In this document: positions 44,835-53,672 of the stretch, in pieces
Numbering within the stretch: position 1 is the first letter of the stretch
Layout: each line of letters starts with the position of its first letter
Assembly: GCA_025084515.1 (NCBI GenBank)
Contig: JAJAGP010003171.1
Span: 18,125 to 82,124 of the forward strand
Length of the DNA: 64,000 bases
From: Ancistrus triradiatus
Taxonomy: Eukaryota; Chordata; Actinopteri; Siluriformes; Loricariidae
Direction of reading: 5' to 3'
Position numbers and translations under genes: made by a program
Notes under the pieces: generated by a model
The model's database searches: none
The model's input: only the letters and a program-made list of their open reading frames with translations
What the model was told of the DNA's origin: nothing

Positions 44835-45509
44835 ATATATATCTATTATATATATATATATATAAACAATGAGGCAAAAAGTATTTAGTCAGCCACTGAT
44901 TGTGCAAGTTCTACTTAGGAAGATGAGAGAGGTCTGTAATTTTCATCATGGGTACACTTCAACTATGAGAGACAAAATGAGGGAAAAAAAGTCCAAGAAA
45001 TCACATTGTAGGATTTTTAAAGATGATCCAGAAGAGGATTGGGAGAATATCATGTGGTCAGATGAAACCAAAATAGAACTTTTTGGTAAAAACTTAACTC
45101 GTCGTGTTTGGATGAAGAAGAATGCTGAGTTACATCCCAAGAACACCATACCTACTGTGAAGCATGGGGGTGGAAACGTCATGCTTTGGGGCTGTTTTTC
45201 TGCAGAGGGAACAGGACGACTGATCCGTGTTAAGGGAAGAATGAACGGGGCCATGTATCGTGAGATTTAAGCCAAAACCTCCTTCCATCAGTGTTCATTC
45301 TATAAATATATCAATGTTCATTCTATATATATATCAGAGTTGGTTAAATAATTCCTGTTTGACTTGCCATAATATATTATATATTTGTGTGTGTGTGTGT
45401 GTATGTGTGTTTGCTTGTGTGGTTGCTGGTGTTTACTCTGATTGTAATAAACATCTGATAATGTCTGATCTGTTCTTTTCTCTCTAACAGCCTCCAGTCT
45501 GTTCCATAA
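32149..45509 (+). CDS. NLRC3-like NLR receptor, complete (gene C)
   Basis: Ten coding exons: 32149-32192, 32322-32432, 32609-32666, 32844-33048, 33334-35113, 35391-35564, 38415-38588, 42471-42644, 42889-43065, 45491-45509. All have AG/GT borders and compatible phases, and they sum to 2916 nt (971 aa plus stop), which supports the model. The N-terminus carries the fish NLR motif SPEPSCVSMKSDWSM (about residues 21-36) and no visible CARD or pyrin domain. FISNA lies at about 166-229. NACHT has Walker A GVAGIGKT at 232-239 and Walker B FIFDGLDE at 305-312. Four LRR exons fill about 733-965. No B30.2 domain follows. Fish NLRs of this class are cytosolic NTPase sensors in innate immunity; the ligand is unknown. 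AATAAA is at 45848. Introns are full of transposons. Confidence 0.88.
32322..32432 (+). CDS. Gene C exon with SPEPSCVSMKSDWSM motif (111 nt)
   Basis: A symmetric exon of 37 codons between TTTTAG and GTCAG. Its peptide motif is a repeated N-terminal feature of fish NLRC3/NLRP12-like proteins. Confidence 0.8.
32609..32666 (+). CDS. Gene C short linker exon (58 nt)
   Basis: It lies between acceptor TTCATAG and donor GTTTGT and encodes TQHEKSTVTNRSQLESILK. It is required to restore phase 0 for the next exon. Confidence 0.75.
32844..33048 (+). CDS. Gene C helical linker exon (205 nt)
   Basis: The acceptor CTCACCAG precedes it and the donor GTAAGAG follows 33048. It encodes a charged helical stretch (ELEHKVITLLQKELKRFKQL through LKITLHVLKNMKQTELAN). 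A near-identical exon survives in gene B at 20992-21196. Confidence 0.85.
33334..35113 (+). CDS. Gene C FISNA-NACHT exon (1780 nt)
   Basis: The acceptor TTATTAG precedes 33334 and the donor GTGAGTG follows 35113. One open frame holds FISNA, the nucleotide-binding NACHT core (GVAGIGKTVSVQKF, VLFIFDGLDECRLPL) and the winged-helix and helical regions (FSFVHLSVQEFLAAIFAFLR). Both nucleotide-binding motifs look intact, so NTPase function is plausible. Confidence 0.92.
35391..35564 (+). CDS. Gene C LRR exon 1 (174 nt)
   Basis: The acceptor TATCTCTCAG precedes 35391 and the donor GTGAAC follows 35564. It encodes LGGCNLTEESCAALSS through CNLEILR. Confidence 0.88.
35955..38140 (-). mobile_element. 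Rex1/CR1-like LINE with nearly open RT
   Basis: The minus frames 37970-36993 and 37252-36200 overlap and together give an almost complete reverse transcriptase, broken by a single frameshift near 37040. Motifs in order are LLDLSAAFDTLDH, TTGVPQGSVLGPLLFSLY, YHCYADDTQLIFSF, HHLKLNHSKTELL, LHWLPVAARIRYKTLTLTYK. No endonuclease domain is seen, so the 5' part is lost. The 3' end is GTCGCTCTGGATAAGGGCGT with a (TGTAAA)n-type tail, shared with the SINE family of this window. It is among the youngest LINEs here, judged by its open frame. Confidence 0.85.
38415..38588 (+). CDS. Gene C LRR exon 2 (174 nt)
   Basis: The acceptor CTTTCAG precedes 38415 and the donor GTAAG follows 38588. The frame is open (LRGCILTEKSCAALSS). 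Confidence 0.85.
39349..39655 (-). mobile_element. L2 LINE 3'-end fragment
   Basis: AAGTCAAGTCAGATTTATTT and the CCTTGGGAGGACCAAGAC block match the 3' ends of the LINEs at 8540 and 51381. No coding part remains. Confidence 0.75.
39670..41508 (+). mobile_element. Chimeric Tc1-like element (family C, copy 2) carrying an NLR 5' fragment
   Basis: A 13-bp Tc1 tip (CAGTGGGGCAAAA, after TA) at 39670 joins directly to 39682-39969, a copy of gene C 5' sequence 29272-29544 including its splice donor. Then a further Tc1 element follows from 39970 (CAGTGGGGC) to 41508 (GCCCCACTG before TA). The inner element has a decayed transposase, with GWGFQHDSDPKHTTRATKEW and WPSQSPDRSPIEHLWRE (40971-41456). It lies in an intron of gene C. 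Confidence 0.75.
41767..42269 (+). mobile_element. Possible solo LTR
   Basis: The sequence opens TGTCACGACCCC and may end TTCCTGTCA. It holds a TATA-like CATATAAGCAG and AATAAAAG near the end, the order of an LTR. No matching target duplication was found, so the call is weak. Confidence 0.3.
42471..42644 (+). CDS. Gene C LRR exon 3 (174 nt)
   Basis: The acceptor TCTCTCTCAG precedes 42471 and the donor GTAAG follows 42644. It encodes LYKCNLTGESCAALAS and ends DCNLEILE. Confidence 0.85.
42889..43065 (+). CDS. Gene C last LRR exon (177 nt)
   Basis: The acceptor TCTCTGCAG precedes 42889 and the donor GTGAGT follows 43065. It encodes LCSCSITDEGCAALASAVGS. Its end differs from gene A (ATA CAA TA), so an unspliced reading would give a TAG stop at the donor; splicing to 45491 makes TAC instead. 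Confidence 0.82.
43190..44743 (+). mobile_element. Tc1-like transposon (family E) with decayed transposase
   Basis: Long inverted repeats (GCCACATTTCAGGCTTCAAA near 43190; the mirrored form near 44690) flank a + strand transposase. It starts MKTKEHTTQVRDTVVEKFKA at 43535, with helix-turn-helix, a GRPSKLS linker and VKHGGGSIMVWACFSS, then FQQDNDPKHKAKI (43785-44273). Frameshifts occur near 43890 and 44270, and the left tip is lost. It sits in the last intron of gene C. Confidence 0.85.
44805..44861. repeat. (TA)n microsatellite
   Basis: A run of TA with a few interruptions, directly before a family C Tc1 tip at 44867. Confidence 0.9.
44867..45292 (+). mobile_element. Tc1-like transposon (family C), internally deleted copy
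   Basis: The left end is present (GAGGCAAAAAGTATTTAGTC). The sequence then jumps from the leader to the transposase middle (DDPEEDWENIMWSDETKIEL) and stops before the catalytic C-terminus. Confidence 0.75.
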
Positions 45510-45860
45510 CTGATCCAATCTGAGTCTTAACCACAGAGGATTATGGGAACAGGATGAAGTCCAGCACTGAACTACTGAATCTCTAAACTTGATTCACTAC
45601 AGGACTGTGTGTTCTCTTGATGACATCACTCCCTGTATTTTTGTAACCGCAACAGTCCATTTAAGCATCTGCATCTACGAAATGTTTTAATTTGGTTTAA
45701 CAGACAATACAAATACCCTCATTTATTTTTTTGCCATTTTTCAGTCTATAGTTGCCAGTCCTATTCATTCTTATTTATGCTAATTTATTCATTCACACGA
45801 GTTCTACTGATACCTAAGGAATTTTAGCTCAATAATATTGAATGGTAAATAAATAAATAA
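45491..45860 (+). other. Terminal exon and 3' UTR of gene C
   Basis: Acceptor TCTCTAACAG, then the last codons (YLQSVP, the first split across the splice) and stop TAA at 45507-45509. The UTR resembles that of gene A. AATAAA is at 45848-45853. Confidence 0.75.
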
Positions 45861-47774
45861 GTATTTTTAGTTTACAGTTTGTTAGAACAGCTATATAAAA
45901 GTGCAAAATGTTTTTCTTTAAATATTTTTTGTTATTTTTAGTATGGATAAATGACAGAAAATCATCTAACCATGTGTTCACAGAAGACAGTAAGAATATA
46001 AACTATCCCACTTTATGGAATAACAGTGTAACAACACCAATATTCTTTAATGTATTTATAATCTATAATCTATCTTTAATCTATCCAAACGCATTGCCTT
46101 AGCAAGTAACTGGTTTGGGTTTGCCTATAAAACTCCTAGGTTGTTTGTTATCCACCAGTTTATGGATAACATATAGCACTTATTGTGTAAGTTATAAGTT
46201 GGTGTTCATCATTCAGTACAGGCACCAATACTAGACAGGGCACCAATCCATCACAAGGCACATGCACCCACACACATACACCCACTCACACACACTGAGA
46301 CACCTTCAGAGACAAAAACAGTTCTATTACAACATTATGAAACAAAGTCCTGTGAAGTCCTATAGTCCTATGGCTCTGTCAAATGATAAACATAATTACT
46401 CACAGAGGGCCTCCTTCATGAAACTTTCATAAAAGGAAAGCAAATTCTGAATAAATTACATGTAAACTGGACCTTCCTAAAAGTCTCTGCCAGATTCACA
46501 AACGCTGTGTAACCACCAGATTTATTAGTAGAACGTGAGTATGCATGAATACCAATCGTTCATAAATCAGACACGTGTCTTCATTCATTTACAGTTAGCA
46601 TACAATTACCATAATCCAACTGACCACCATATAACTAAGCTTTAGGACTGAGGAACAAAAATGTCTCAGAAAAAGCTAAATAAACTGATATGGAAACTTT
46701 TATTGAATGAAGTGGGTTTCTTCTATTTTTGAGAGGTATTTGGCAGCAAGTTACATGTACTGTACATATAGTTTTTCTGGTTACTAGAACACTCAAGGTC
46801 AAGAGGTTTGACAGGAACCTTTAATCTAAAAAACATATCAGCACCGTCAGGCACTTTCTCAAACTCCGTCATCAAGCTGTTCTCTCACAGATGAACGAAT
46901 CATCAGCAATACTGGTGAAATCTCTTGGCAGGTGTTATTCCTGATGGTGACAGTGATCTAGAGATGGACCTAAATCTGATGGTAAGTTACACCATATGCG
47001 TGCTTTTTTTAGGGGGTGAGCCGTGTCCTTCAAACTTTTTCGCTGGACTATTTCATAAGCCAAGCTGAAGTGCCACTTTTTAATGAAACAGAATTTGGAC
47101 TGAAGCCAAAAACTGATGAAGCAGTGTTGTGCATTAATGATTCCTCTTCAGAAATAACTACCCCGCTCAGAGAAGTATACAATGCAGTCAAAAGTCCAGC
47201 ACAGTACAATAAAATGTGTACTGAATTTGTTCAGTGTGTTTATGTTTAGCTTGAGTAGAGGACACATCATTTCATAAACGACTACGTTTCTCTTACAGGC
47301 TGTATTATTAAATGGACTGCTTTTTGAGTGTACTTTAGGTTTTTTTTGTGTTTTATAATTATTTATTCAGCACTTTAATTCAAGTTCAGTCATGTCTTAT
47401 GACACTTTTGATGTCTTTCGGACTTTACACACACTTTACACATGCTCAGGAGCATGTATGAATTTTGTTGGTACACACTAACATTTTGGAACTATAAACA
47501 TTTTCACGAATGTTGCTGTTCATGACAAAAAGTGTTTAATGGACGATTTGCATGCAAATTTGTTCTGCTCGGATTTCATAAATGAGACCCAGTGAATTTT
47601 AGTTTCAATGCATAAAAAATATTTTCACCACAGACATTTTTAAAGCAAAATATTCTTCAGAAAATAAATAAATTGCTCATGGAAGTAGCTGCAAATATTT
47701 TCATGTATATTTCTATGTCATAGGTTTTTGTAAATACATTCGCTTACATTTTCCTGTTTAAATCTCTATATCTA
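45861..47774. other. Spacer with one possible DNA transposon remnant
   Basis: A dispersed teleost-type repeat lies at about 46205-46330 (ACCAATCCATCACAAGGCAC). From about 46410 to 47594 the ends look like imperfect inverted repeats (CAGAGGGCCTCCTTCATGAA; TTCATAAATGAGACCCAGTG). A 77-codon frame at 47016-47249 inside it is of unknown worth. Confidence 0.35.
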
Positions 47775-48254
47775 CAGTGGTGTGACAAAGTGTTTGCCCC
47801 CTTCCTGATTTCCTATTTTTTTTGCATGTTTGTCACACTTATGTGTTTCAGAACATCAAACCAATTTAAATATTAGTTTTTTTAAATTGCAGTTTTTAAA
47901 TGAAGGTGTTTATTATTAAGAGAGAAACAAAACCAAACCTACATGGCCCTGTGTGAAAAAGTGATTGCCCCCTAAACCTAATAACTGGTTGGGCCGCCCT
48001 TAGCAGCAACAACTGCAGCCAAGCGTTTGCCATAACTCCCAATGAGTCTTTAACAGCGTTGTGGAGGAATTTTAGCCACTCATCTTTGCAGAATTGTTGT
48101 AATTCAGCCACATTGGAGGGTTTTCCAGCTTGAACGGCCTTTGTAAGGTCATGCCACAGCATCTCAATAGGATTCAGGTCAGGACTTCGACCAGGCCTCT
48201 CCAAAGTCTTCATTTTGTTTTTCTTCAGCCATTCAGAGGTGGACTCTGGAAGAA
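47775..48254 (-). mobile_element. Tc1-like transposon (family G), 3' part
   Basis: The tip CAGTGGTGTGACAAAGTGTT at 47775 follows TA. The minus frame from about 48250 to 47896 encodes the transposase C-terminus (WLKKNKMKTLERPGRSPDLN). It is truncated at the right, where an L2 LINE fragment begins. Confidence 0.8.
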
Positions 48255-48935
48255 AAAATATGGGTATCACCCAGAATGTAATGGGTCCTACCCACCGCTG
48301 TAATCATACCTTAGATTTAATACTAACACTTGATAAGCTTGGTGTTATACCACAAAGTGATTTAACCTCAGATCACTCTCTCTTACTATGTGAGCTGTGT
48401 CTAACCAGTAAGATTTGTTCAGTGTGTCGTCCTACATCTAAGCATACTATTACTTCTGCTACTGCAGCTGCATTAATTAATAACCTCCCAGATCTAATGA
48501 TCTTGTCATCAGTAGAGCCTGAACAACTTGAACAGGCATCCCAACGGTTAGAGTCTGTGCAACACACAATCTTAGCCAATGTGGCACCAGTTACAACCAG
48601 AATGATTAGGGATAAAAGGCTGGCCACTGGGTATAATGATCATACACATGCTCTATAACGAACTGCACAGAAATTAGAGCGCAAATGGTGACACACTACA
48701 CTGGAAGTCTATAAGTTGGGATGGAAAGATGCCCTGACTGAATACAAACATGCTCTTAAAAAATCTAAATTGCAATATTACTGGTTTTTAATAGACAGTA
48801 AGAAGAATAATCCAAGATTCCTCTTTGACACTGTATCAGGACTTACTGGGAATACAACAGTATTGGAACCTATTATACATAGGGTTGCCAATTTCTTCAA
48901 CCCCCAATCAGGGACACTTACCTCCAGCAGCTTTC
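48255..48935 (+). mobile_element. L2 LINE fragment (endonuclease end and linker)
   Basis: The + strand reads GITQNVMGPTHRCNHTLDLI, SDHSLLLCEL, then linker sequence to about 48930 with stops near 48658. It matches the minus-strand piece at 11045-11463. Confidence 0.75.
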
Positions 48936-48936
48936 T

Positions 48937-48938
<2 letters not shown>

Positions 48939-48995
<57 letters not shown>
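48939..48995. repeat. (TA)n microsatellite
   Basis: A TA run of about 55 bp at the break of the L2 fragment. Confidence 0.95.
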
Positions 48996-49019
48996 TGTAT
49001 ATATTATTTATATAACATT

Positions 49020-49395
49020 TATTCATTTTACACATTTTCAGAAAATGAATTGTGAAAGATTTCACAAATCTGAAAATGCCTAAATGTCATAAATATTATA
49101 TAAATAAATGCTGTTTATACTAAATTTTATCTGTGAATGCTTTCATAAATCAAATTATGCCTAAAAAGGATAAATAACATCAAAATAAATATTTATTACA
49201 CAAATTTATATATGTGAAAGTTTTAACAAATCAGATTATGCCTAAAAGTAATAAATAATATCATTACAACAATTTATTAGACAAAGTTATATGTGTGAAA
49301 GCTTTCACAAATCAGAAAATGCCTGCACATAATACACAGTATGTAAATAACTGCCTATTAGACACAATTATATCTGTGATAGTTTTCAGAACTGA
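49020..49395. repeat. 81-bp satellite-like tandem repeat
   Basis: The block GTGAAAGNTTTCACAAATCA recurs at 49052, 49133, 49214, 49295 and (partial) 49376, a spacing of exactly 81 bp. The best unit contains the perfect palindrome TGTGAAAGCTTTCACA. Confidence 0.85.
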
Positions 49396-49815
49396 TGGAG
49401 GGTAACTGTAACCTGTGCTGATTCTCTGTATGATCAGTTTTTGAAGTTATATGGCTGCTTGGACGGTTTATGGGGAGTTAAATTAAAGGCTTAATTATTT
49501 CGCCTGTTATCATTTTCCGTCCTCACGGTTTATACGAGCCACGTACAGACAGAATTAAGACTGAAAAGTTTCACAAATCAGCCTGGTCACTTTACTGCAG
49601 GTGTCAGTCATCTAATGGTCACCTTTAGAAGTTATAAGCTTTTGAAAATAAAGCCCTAAAATGTAATACCAAATGATTTCACTTTGATGATGACGACATC
49701 TGAATTCACAAATCAGGGCGAGTCAAATGTAGAATTAATTACAGTTTAAAGTGACTTCATCACGGAATGCAAGATGAAAAAAGCTCCGAATCGCAACCGC
49801 AAGCCAAGTTTACTG

Positions 49816-49905
49816 CGGTATGGAAAATAAGTATTTGGTTACCCACAAACAAGGAAGGTTTTTGGCTCTCTCAGATGTGTAACTGCTTCTTTAAGAAGCT
49901 TAACT
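49816..49905 (+). mobile_element. Short family C Tc1 fragment
   Basis: GAAAATAAGTATTTGGTTAC and GGCTCTCTCAGATGTGTAAC match the leader region of the Tc1 copies at 29545 and 39970. No coding part remains. Confidence 0.6.
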
Positions 49906-49969
49906 TGTATACATCACCGAAATAACCAATAATACACAATGTGATACAGAAAACACTCTCACATAACTG

Positions 49970-49974
<5 letters not shown>

Positions 49975-50045
<71 letters not shown>
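49975..50045. repeat. (GT)n microsatellite next to a splice acceptor
   Basis: About 35 GT units end 15 bp before the acceptor of the gene D LRR exon. Confidence 0.95.
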
Positions 50046-50046
<1 letters not shown>

Positions 50047-50061
50047 TTATTTCTCTCTCAG

Positions 50062-50235
50062 GTTGTGGAATTGTAATTTAACAGAGGAAAGTTGTGCAGC
50101 TCTGTCCTCAGTTCTCAGTTCCAACTCCTCCAGTCTGAAACATCTGAACCTGAGCAAGAATAATCTGCAGGATTCAGGAGTGATGCTGCTCTCTGCTGGA
50201 CTGGAGAATCCACACTGTAACCTGGAGATACTGCA
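50062..50235 (+). pseudogene. Lone LRR exon of a broken NLR (gene D)
   Basis: The acceptor TTTCTCTCTCAG precedes 50062 and the donor GTAAG follows 50235. The 174-nt frame is open and typical (LWNCNLTEESCAALSS). No NACHT exon lies upstream within 4.5 kb, and the expected 177-nt last exon is missing downstream because a Gypsy fragment begins at about 53673. It may be an orphan exon or the tail of a gene cut by insertions. Confidence 0.75.
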
Positions 50236-50283
50236 GTAAGATCATCACTTTCTCACTGTGGATACAGAAACTTCCTCTATAAT

Positions 50284-51277
50284 TGTTACGGTTCGCCATA
50301 ATAAAATGAAGGGCGAAATGTGAAAACAAACGTAAAAAGGGTTTAGGGCCCAATTGTAGTTACCTCCAGATGGAAGGGATGTATCAAAGATAAATAAATA
50401 AAAGAAACTAAAAAACACAATAAATGAACAAAACAAAGGGAAGGAACGGGTCCGCTGATAAGGCGGTACCCAAAGATCGATCCCGGGTCACTGACGCCAG
50501 GGACGAACGCTCTATGCTCGCACCACGTGAGCACTGATGAGGATGAACACACTAAAGGAAGGATAAGGTTAAGGGCAAACACAGACATCGCCCAAAGTGG
50601 ATTAAAAACTAGAGATTATGGCCCCAAATGGGATGAAGGAAGGGGAAGAGAAACCAAAAGGAAAACCCCAAATGGTTGCAAGTGTAACTAACAATCGTCC
50701 GCGCATGTGCAGAACGGGAAAAGCAACTGCCGGCCGATCTGAGTTCGGCAGCGATTGGCAGCACCGAGGGATTCTGAAGTGCGCATCGGGTGTGGGGTGG
50801 GGATCAGTCTCTCCAAAACTAAGCGCCTGATAGTTGGGAATAACTGCTCGTAACGAGCGATATGGAGAGCGGGGAGAGGACACGAGGAGGAGATTAGTTG
50901 TGGAGCAAAGCTTTCCCTTTCCTAGAGACTAAGCCCTACCAGTTTTACCTTGAGTCTCCAGTCTCTTCTTGGCAAGGCAGGTCCACCAATTTCCCTAACA
51001 ATGTACAAAAGGTGGGAATTGTGAAAGTAGAGTGCTCTTGGAGCACGTGAGACGGGTGAGGTCTCGTGAATATGCAAAGCAAGGATGTGACAACTGACAG
51101 TGCCAGAGCGTGCTTTTAAATAGCACCACTGAAAGGTGTCACTGCCGCAATCACGCAGCAATAAACAGGTGCATGCGCGATTGAGTTACCTGTGAGGATC
51201 CCGGCGTGATAGCCAAGCCAATACTGACCTCTAGTGTCAGTTCTGAGGGTTTCCCACAGTGCTGGGGAGTATTAATA
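50284..51277 (-). mobile_element. LTR insertion in the gene D intron
   Basis: Matching introns of gene A (18850) and gene C (42660) run without it, so the borders can be read: the host text breaks at CTCTATAAT and resumes at GTAATCCCTTCAG. The insertion opens TGTTACGGTTCGCC and shares the U5-side block and the CTCTAGTGTCAG block with the LTR at 514-1363. The target duplication seems to be GTAAT with one change on the left. The right tip has some 19 extra bases. Confidence 0.65.
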
Positions 51278-51312
51278 GTAATCCCTTCAGAAGCTGTTAT
51301 TTATTTGTGTAC

Positions 51313-51315
<3 letters not shown>

Positions 51316-51377
<62 letters not shown>
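51316..51377. repeat. (GT)n microsatellite split by a LINE
   Basis: A GT run of about 60 bp. The tract resumes at 53514-53535 beyond the inserted LINE. Confidence 0.9.
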
Positions 51378-53513
51378 TCAAGTCAAGTCAGATTTATTTA
51401 TATAGCGCTTTTTACAATGGAGCATTGTCTCAAAGCAATACAAGTTTAGATTATCCACCTAATAACTAGGTCCAATCCCAATTGAGCAAGCCTAGGGCAA
51501 CAGTGGGCGGAAAAAGTTCCCTAGTTTCTAGGAAGAAACCTTGGGAGGACCAAGACTCAAAAAGGGACCCAACCCTCCTAGGGCGGCGTAGAGAAAATCT
51601 AAGAGCGAACTAAAGTCATTGGAGTCATGTTCGATAAAATGTGAATTATGCACATGGAGCTCCCATCAGATGAACATCATGTGTGGGGCCGGAACTGCCG
51701 GAACACAGCTCGGAGAGACAACAGAAAATGTAATTAGTTATTGATTAGAGCACAGTGTCTATTAACAATCACTGTTGCAAGTGTAGCATGAGACCCCGCA
51801 CATTAGCTATAGCAGCATAGCTAGAAAGCTAAAAGAGGAGAACTGTAGGAAAACAACAGCCAAGAGGGACCACATGAGACATTGGCAACCCCACGAGCGG
51901 CAGTAGACAGCAACCCAACGTCTCTGGATCACCATAAGACCTTTGACTATGAACCCCCAGCTCTGCCCCTTATCTAAGGCAAGGATGCCACGAGTCAAGA
52001 TCACGAGGACCCGAAGCCCAGTTCAGCAGCACCTCCCATTCGTCCTTCCGCAAGCGGACAAGGCAGCAGGCCAGACATGACTCCAGACCTCCGCCCAGCG
52101 ACCAAGCCATCAACCTGGGTCTAAATCTAGTCAAAAGCCTGCGTAAATAAGCATGTCTTTAGCCCTAGACTTAAAAACTTGGGAGGGTGGTCTGAATCTC
52201 GCACCAAAGTGGGAAGTTTATTCCATAGTTGGGGGGCCATGTATGAGAAAGCCTTTCCCCCTGCTGTGACTTTTTTAATTCTAGGAACTAAAAGAAGCCC
52301 TGCACCCTGCGAACGAAGTAGACGAGTTGGATTGTAAAACTCTAAGAGTTCACTCAGATGATGTGGGGCCAGGCCATGTAGAGCTTTATAAGTTATACGA
52401 AGTATTTTGTAATCAATGCGGAATTTGATTGGTAACCAGTGTAGTGATGATAGAACAGGAGTGACATGATCAAATTTTCTAATTCAAGTTAGCACTCGGG
52501 CAGCTGCATTCTGAACTAACTGAAGTTTATTTATAGATTTACTAGAGCATCCAGTAAATAAGGTGTTACAGTAATCCAACCTTGAGGTTATAAATGCATG
52601 AACAAGTTTCTCTGCATCATTAAAAGAGAGGATATTTCTAAGTTTAGCGATATTACGTAATTGAAAGAAAACAATTCAAGTGATGCTGCTAATGTGCACA
52701 TCAAAGGAGAGATCTGAATCAAATGTAACCCCTAAGTTTTTTACAGACGGACTGGGCAGTACTGGACCGCCATCTAGGTTTAGGATAGATGTAGCCAACA
52801 AGTCTCTCACAGCCTTGGGTCCCACTAATAGAACCTCAGTTTTATCTGAGTTAAGTAAGAGAAAATTAAATAACATCCAATCTTTTATTTCCTTTACACA
52901 GTCCTCAATTTTGTTGATTGTAAGGCTGTCATTAGGTTTAGCTGATATGTACAACTGTGTATCATCTGCATAGCAGTGGAAACTAATGCCATGTTTACGA
53001 ATAACTGAGCCTAGTGGCAGCATGTACAGAGAGAATAAAAGCGGGCCAAGCACTGACCCCTGAGGCACGCCATACTTCACTTTTGAGAGCTTAATCTAAG
53101 ATTATTTATATGACCAAACTGGGTACCGGTCAGTTAAGTAGGATTTAAACCAAGAAAGTGCTGATCCCTTAATACCTACAGTATTTTCTAGTCTGTTTAG
53201 TAAAACATCATGATCTATAGTGTCAAATGCTGCACTTAAATCTAACAGAACAAGAAAAGAAACACATCCCTTATCTGAGGACATTAACAAGTCATTTAGT
53301 ACCCTAAGTAATGCTGTTTCAGTACTATGATGGGGCCTGAAACCAGATTGAAATGTTTCATAAATTTCATTCCTTTGGAGGTAACTACAGAGCTGCTGAT
53401 AGACGGCTTTTTCTAAGATTTTGGACAGAAACGATAGATTTGAAATTGGTCTATAATTAGATATCACACAAGGGTCAAGACTGGCTTTTTTAATCAGTGG
53501 TTTGATAACGGCA
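51378..53513 (-). mobile_element. L2-type LINE, 5'-truncated copy
   Basis: The 3' end is AAGTCAAGTCAGATTTATTT at 51381. Minus frames 53467-53102 and 53080-52676 hold RT motifs (NYRPISNLSFLSKILEKAVY, FQSGFRPHHSTETALL, VLLDLSAAFDTIDHD, GVPQGSVLGPLLFSLYM, CYADDTQLYIS). It is cut at the RT N-terminus at 53513, as 5'-truncated LINEs are, and both flanks are GT repeat of the NLR intron. Confidence 0.88.
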
Positions 53514-53672
53514 GAGTGTGTGTGTGTGTGTGTGTTTGTAGGAGCGTGTGTGTTAGTCCTGTAAGTGTGTATAATGTAATATTCTGATATTCATAAGACA
53601 TAACACTCTCCATCATTCCTCTGTTTTTATCTGTGCTTCTGTTGGTTGGTTCTGAGAGTGAAAGTGATTGTG

